Positions 48,919 through 51,950 of a DNA stretch of 51,950 bases are shown in pieces; positions within the stretch are counted from its first letter, which is position 1, and every line of letters begins with the position of its first letter. The DNA is from Lentisphaeria bacterium (GTDB lineage: Bacteria; Verrucomicrobiota; Lentisphaeria; Victivallales; UBA1829). The translations under genes and the position numbers were made by a program. Under the pieces are notes generated by a model that saw only the letters and a list, made by a program, of their open reading frames with translations, searched no databases and had not been told where the DNA came from. The DNA is taken from positions 1-51,950 of the forward strand of contig JAGCTY010000105.1 in the NCBI GenBank assembly GCA_017963105.1, read 5' to 3'.

Positions 48919-49143
48919 ATGATCAAGTCGCTCGTAAAACATGGCAACAGTTCCGCTCTCGTGATCGAAAAGCCTATTCTGAGCTTGCTCGGCGCAACGC
49001 CGGAATCCGAATTCGAGGTCACGACGGACGGCAAGTCCCTCATCCTCACACCGGTCCGCAACGAGGCGCGCCACGACAGATTCCGCAAGGCCGTGGAAAA
49101 AACCGGCAAACGCTACAGCAGGACGTTCAAGGAGCTTGCATGA
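48919..49143 (+). CDS. AbrB/MazE-like antitoxin
   Basis: A 74-residue swapped-hairpin (AbrB/SpoVT/MazE-type) DNA-binding protein: MIKSLVKHGNSSALVIEKPI then SEFEVTTDGKSLILTPVR. The basic C-terminal tail (RFRKAVEKTGKRYSRTFKEL) is the likely toxin-binding region. AAGGA at 48905-48909 supports the start. Its stop overlaps the ATG of the doc-like gene by 4 bases (ATGA), the usual type II toxin-antitoxin arrangement. It probably represses its own promoter. Classical Doc toxins are paired with Phd, but AbrB-type partners for Doc/Fic toxins are common in databases. Confidence 0.88.
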   Translation: MIKSLVKHGNSSALVIEKPILSLLGATPESEFEVTTDGKSLILTPVRNEARHDRFRKAVEKTGKRYSRTFKELA

Positions 49144-49538
49144 TGAATCAGGAGCCTCTTTTTCTCACGCTCGCCGAAATCACCGAAATCCACGGGTATC
49201 AGATCGAATTCTTCGGCGGTTCCGACGGTCTGCGCAGCCAGGATATGCTGGAATCCGCGGCGGGGATGCCGTCGTCGTCATTCGGCGGGAACTTTCTGCA
49301 TCCGACGATCCCTGACATGGCTGCGGCATATCTTTTTCACCTTGTCGAAAACCATCCGTTCGTGGACGGGAACAAACGCGTCGGCACGATGTCCGCGCTT
49401 GTCTTTCTGGAACTGAACGAAACCGATTTCAACGCAACCGACGACGAGCTTACCGAAGTCGTCCTCCAGGTCGCGGGCGGGAAGATGTCGAAGGACGCAC
49501 TTTCCCAATTCTTCCGGCGGCATTCCCTTGTCCTTTGA
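49140..49538 (+). CDS. doc: Doc-like toxin of the Fic fold
   Basis: A 132-residue death-on-curing family protein. Phage P1 Doc inactivates EF-Tu by phosphorylation. The Fic/Doc active-site motif is HPFVDGNKR (72-80), with the catalytic His72 and phosphate-binding Arg80 both present, so the toxin looks active. The N-terminus LTLAEITEIHGYQIEFFGGS and SDGLRSQDMLESAAGMPSSS match the family. In P1 Doc the motif is HxFxDANKR; Gly in the sixth position is a known variant of Fic/Doc proteins. A second ATG at 49143 could be the true start. It is translationally coupled to the antitoxin and closed by a perfect terminator. Confidence 0.9.
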   Translation: MMNQEPLFLTLAEITEIHGYQIEFFGGSDGLRSQDMLESAAGMPSSSFGGNFLHPTIPDMAAAYLFHLVENHPFVDGNKRVGTMSALVFLELNETDFNATDDELTEVVLQVAGGKMSKDALSQFFRRHSLVL

Positions 49539-49563
49539 GCCGTCCAATTTTTCTACCCAAACA

Positions 49564-49607
49564 AAAACCACCGGCCGAACGTCTCCAAACCGGTGGTTTT
49601 GCTTTTC
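49564..49607 (+). terminator. Terminator after the toxin gene
   Basis: AAAACCACCGG (49564-49574) pairs perfectly with CCGGTGGTTTT (49590-49600), and GCTTTT follows. The A and T arms make it usable from both strands, which suits the convergent pepF gene. Confidence 0.9.
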
Positions 49608-49658
49608 GTCGGCAAGCGAAGCTGAACCGACTGTATCAACACCGCTTGCGGTGGCCGC

Positions 49659-51455
49659 TTACTTGAGCAGGATCGACTCCAGCTGGTCCAGCGATGTCTC
49701 GAAGAGGCGCATCGCGGCGTTGACGGGTTCCGGCGTGGCGAAATCTGCCCCGGCGTCGCGAAGCAGGTCCAGCACGTCGCGCGTGTCGCCGGACTTGAGG
49801 AACCGGAGCGCGGGCGCCGGATTCCCCGCGATGATGTCGGCGGAGATTTTGGCGGCGGCGGAAAGTCCGGTGGCGTACTTGTAGACGTAGAAATTGTAGT
49901 GGAAATGCGGGATGCGCGCCCACTCGAAGCGGATCGGCTCGTTGTTCACGACGTCCGGGCCGAAATACTCGCCGTTCAGCTTGTAGTAATGGTCGCTGAG
50001 CGCTTCGGCGGTCAGGGGCTCGCCCCCCTCGCTCATCGCGTAGATGTCGCGTTCGTACTCGGCGAACTGGGTCTGGCGGAACACCGTGCCGCGGATGAGG
50101 TCGAGCAGATGCGTCAGCAGATAGGCGCGGAGGTTGTCGTCCTGCGCGTGCTCCAGCAGGTAATGGTTCAGCAGGAGTTCGTTCGTGGTGGATGCGACCT
50201 CGGCGGCGAAGAGGCAGTAGCCGGCGTAGTGGTATTCCTGCGCGCGGTCGGAGAGGTAGGAGTGCATGGAGTGTCCGAGCTCGTGCGCGAGCGTGGAAAC
50301 GCTGTCGAGCGTGCCGGTGTAGTTCAGCAGGACGTACGGGGGCTTGCGGTAGCAGCCGCCGGAATACGCGCCGGAGGTTTTGCCGCGGCACTCGTAGACG
50401 TCGATCCAGCGGTCCGTGAAGGCGCGCTCAAGCGCCTCGCAGTATTCGGGGCCGTAGAGCTTCACGGCCTGGCGGACCAGGTCGCAGCCTTCCTCCCAGG
50501 AATACAGCACCTTCGCCGGACGGACGAGCGGCGTCACGAGGTCGAAAAGCTCGAGCTTGTCGAGCTTCAGGACGCGGCGGCGGAGCTCGAAATAACGGTG
50601 CAGGAGCGGGAGCTTCGCGCGGACGGCGTCGATCAGTCCGTCGTACATGGATTCCGGCACATGGTCGGGGAACAGCGAGGCGGCGCGCGCGGACGGGAAA
50701 TGACGGAGTTTCGCCTCGAGCACACCCGCCTTCACCGTGCCGTCGAGCATGGCGGCGATGGTATTCGCGAACGACGAATAGGTCCTGTAGCAGGCGGCGA
50801 AGGCGTCCTGACGGACGCGGCGGTCGGTATTTTCCAGGTACTTGATGTAATTGCCGTGCGTGAGCTCGACGTCGTTGCCCTTTTCGTCCTTGATGTGAGG
50901 GAAGCGCAGATCGGCGTCGTTGAGCTTGGAGAACGCGTGGTGGCCGGTGGAGAAGACGTCGGAGGCGAGCCCGAGGATGCGCTCCTCCGGCTCGGAGAGC
51001 GTGTGCGGACGCTGGCGGGCGGTGTCCTCGAGCGTGCGGCGGTAAAACGCCAGCACGGGATCGTCCATGAGCTCCTTGAAACGCGCTTCCGGCATGGCGA
51101 GCAGCTCGGGGTCGAACCAGGAGGTCTCGCCCTCGATCTCGGCGTAGCGCGCGGCGATGCGGTCGCGGCGGCCGGCGTTCTTTCCGTTGGCGAGGTCCTC
51201 GTCGGACTTCAGGTGCGCGTAGGAATACAGCGTTTCGAGGCGGAGCCCGAGGGCGTCGCCTGTCTCCAGGCCGCGCTTCAGCGCTTCGGCGGAGTCGGCC
51301 AGATGGCCGCGGCACGCCTGATGGGCGGCGAGCAGGTCGTCGAGCGTACGGAACGCCTCCTCCCAGTCCGCGTCGGTTTTGTAGATTTGAGTAAGATCCC
51401 AGCAGGTTTCCGGGGCGAGTTCGCTGCGGAGTTTCGGGGCGTTCGTCTCTGACAT
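49659..51455 (-). CDS. pepF: Oligoendopeptidase F (M3 metallopeptidase)
   Basis: Cytosolic zinc oligopeptidase of family M3B, 598 residues, which degrades short peptides. The zinc site HELGH is at 391-395 (STLAHELGHSMHSYLSD) and the third ligand is the Glu in FAAEVASTTNELLLNH. The family features SGAYSGGCY and PYVLLNYTGT are also present. The start is preceded by GAAAGGA. It is full length for the family (about 600 residues) and has no signal peptide. It lies downstream of pckG on the same strand, separated by a hairpin terminator, so it probably has its own promoter in the gap, though none is clear. Confidence 0.95.
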   Translation of the reverse strand: MSETNAPKLRSELAPETCWDLTQIYKTDADWEEAFRTLDDLLAAHQACRGHLADSAEALKRGLETGDALGLRLETLYSYAHLKSDEDLANGKNAGRRDRIAARYAEIEGETSWFDPELLAMPEARFKELMDDPVLAFYRRTLEDTARQRPHTLSEPEERILGLASDVFSTGHHAFSKLNDADLRFPHIKDEKGNDVELTHGNYIKYLENTDRRVRQDAFAACYRTYSSFANTIAAMLDGTVKAGVLEAKLRHFPSARAASLFPDHVPESMYDGLIDAVRAKLPLLHRYFELRRRVLKLDKLELFDLVTPLVRPAKVLYSWEEGCDLVRQAVKLYGPEYCEALERAFTDRWIDVYECRGKTSGAYSGGCYRKPPYVLLNYTGTLDSVSTLAHELGHSMHSYLSDRAQEYHYAGYCLFAAEVASTTNELLLNHYLLEHAQDDNLRAYLLTHLLDLIRGTVFRQTQFAEYERDIYAMSEGGEPLTAEALSDHYYKLNGEYFGPDVVNNEPIRFEWARIPHFHYNFYVYKYATGLSAAAKISADIIAGNPAPALRFLKSGDTRDVLDLLRDAGADFATPEPVNAAMRLFETSLDQLESILLK

Positions 51456-51499
51456 GGGTACCGGTCCTTTCGCGTCAAGTCATAGTCCGGGTTGATAAA

Positions 51500-51557
51500 C
51501 TCAAAAAAAGAAAATGAACCGACAGAGCCGCCGGATGGGCGGACATCGCCGGTTCAT
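51500..51557 (-). terminator. Terminator after pckG (minus strand)
   Basis: On the minus strand: ATGAACCG (51557-51550) pairs with CGGTTCAT (51521-51514), with inner CCGCC/GGCGG pairing, then TTTCTTTTTTT (51513-51503 region). A second, weaker hairpin lies at 51564-51593. Confidence 0.75.
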
Positions 51558-51610
51558 CGGGAAAGCCCGCGGCGTTTTGAGGCACCGCGGACTTGAAGTG
51601 ATCGTTCAGA

Positions 51611-51950
51611 TTACTTGCTGAAGCGTTCTTCGAGGGCCTTGCGCTGCGCCTCGAGTTCGGCCGGGAGACGGTCGAACTTGGCATAGTGCTCGGAGATGGT
51701 CTCGAGTTCCTTCTTCCAGCCTTCCTTGTCGATGGCGAGAAGCTGCTTCATGTCGTCTTCGGTCACATCGGTGCCTTCGCGGTCGATGGCGTCCAGGGCG
51801 GGGACGTACCCGATCGGGGTCTCGTCGGCCTTGCCTTCGCCGTCGCAGCGCTCGAAGATCCACTTCAGGACGCGGCTGTTGTCGCCGTAGCCGGGCCAGA
51901 GCCACTTGCCGTCGGCGGTCTTGCGGAACCAGTTCACGCAGAAGATCTTC
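51611..51950 (-). CDS. pckG: Phosphoenolpyruvate carboxykinase (GTP), C-terminal part, truncated by window edge
   Basis: This is the last ~112 residues of GTP-type PEP carboxykinase, which makes PEP from oxaloacetate in gluconeogenesis. The frame continues past base 51950; CVNWFRKTADGKWLWPGYGD and NSRVLKWIFERCDGEG are conserved C-terminal sequence of the GTP enzyme (PckG), followed by ADETPIGYVPALDAIDREGT, all absent from the ATP form. The N-terminal half, which contains the active site and P-loop, lies outside the window. The gene ends with a hairpin terminator. Confidence 0.93.
   Translation of the reverse strand, partial: KIFCVNWFRKTADGKWLWPGYGDNSRVLKWIFERCDGEGKADETPIGYVPALDAIDREGTDVTEDDMKQLLAIDKEGWKKELETISEHYAKFDRLPAELEAQRKALEERFSK

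Noticed and set aside
1..51950. CRISPR array, rRNA, tRNA, insertion sequence or prophage
   Set aside because: No regularly spaced repeats, tRNA-like cloverleaf motifs, transposase or integrase genes, or phage structural genes were seen.

Overview
The window is about 60% GC, densely coded, and carries about 36 protein genes on both strands. It most likely comes from a Lentisphaerae (Victivallales-like) bacterium or a close relative in the PVC superphylum. The best evidence is the pseudopilin at 33170-33766, which has the N-terminus [20 protein letters not shown] and an H-X9-DG signature typical of that group. This is inferred from protein style; no rRNA or tRNA gene was seen in the window.

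Layout. 1-3302: chaperone/nucleotide block (htpG 3' end, dnaJ, dgt), overlapped tail to tail by a GT39-like membrane glycosyltransferase. 4760-6313: rpmE with its own promoter and terminator, then prfA. 6425-9361: a small unknown gene, a 300-bp gap with nested inverted repeats, a family 4 uracil-DNA glycosylase, and a solitary DppB-like permease with an inserted domain. 9473-15450: a Sel1-repeat protein, a galactokinase plus GH78-like glycosidase pair, and a membrane/Sel1 protein. 15583-18924 (minus): lgt-rluD-N6-adenine methyltransferase, an apparent operon. 19132-23443: DedA protein and yifB, then rarA and hisB on the other strand. 23657-27391: a secreted repeat/coiled-coil protein, folD, an unknown membrane-anchored protein, and a leucine-rich-repeat protein. 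27740-30430: a self-contained unit with a near-consensus promoter, an AT palindrome, a leader hairpin, one gene that fuses a CstA-type transporter to a YghZ-type aldo/keto reductase, and a strong terminator. 30453-35649: small membrane protein, tsaD-gph, pseudopilin, nfo, zinc-ribbon coiled-coil protein. 35848-38446: a Wzc-like tyrosine autokinase with a Tyr-Gly repeat tail and its CpsB-type phosphatase. 38534-41167: a large secreted protein with a possible clan-CD-like half and a transglutaminase-like half. 41291-47422 (minus): a 1734-residue hybrid histidine kinase followed by an AraC regulator. 47618-49607: a DUF362/ferredoxin protein and an AbrB-Doc toxin-antitoxin pair. 49659-51950 (minus): pepF and the 3' end of pckG.

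Functionally most of the window is housekeeping: translation, chaperones, DNA repair, one-carbon metabolism and cell envelope. The points of most interest are the CstA-aldo/keto reductase fusion, the YG-tail autokinase, the two-domain secreted enzyme, the permease with an extra domain, the methyltransferase in the lgt operon, and a recurring promoter form (cTTGA, 16-17 bp, TATATT-like) that can be read by eye at many starts.
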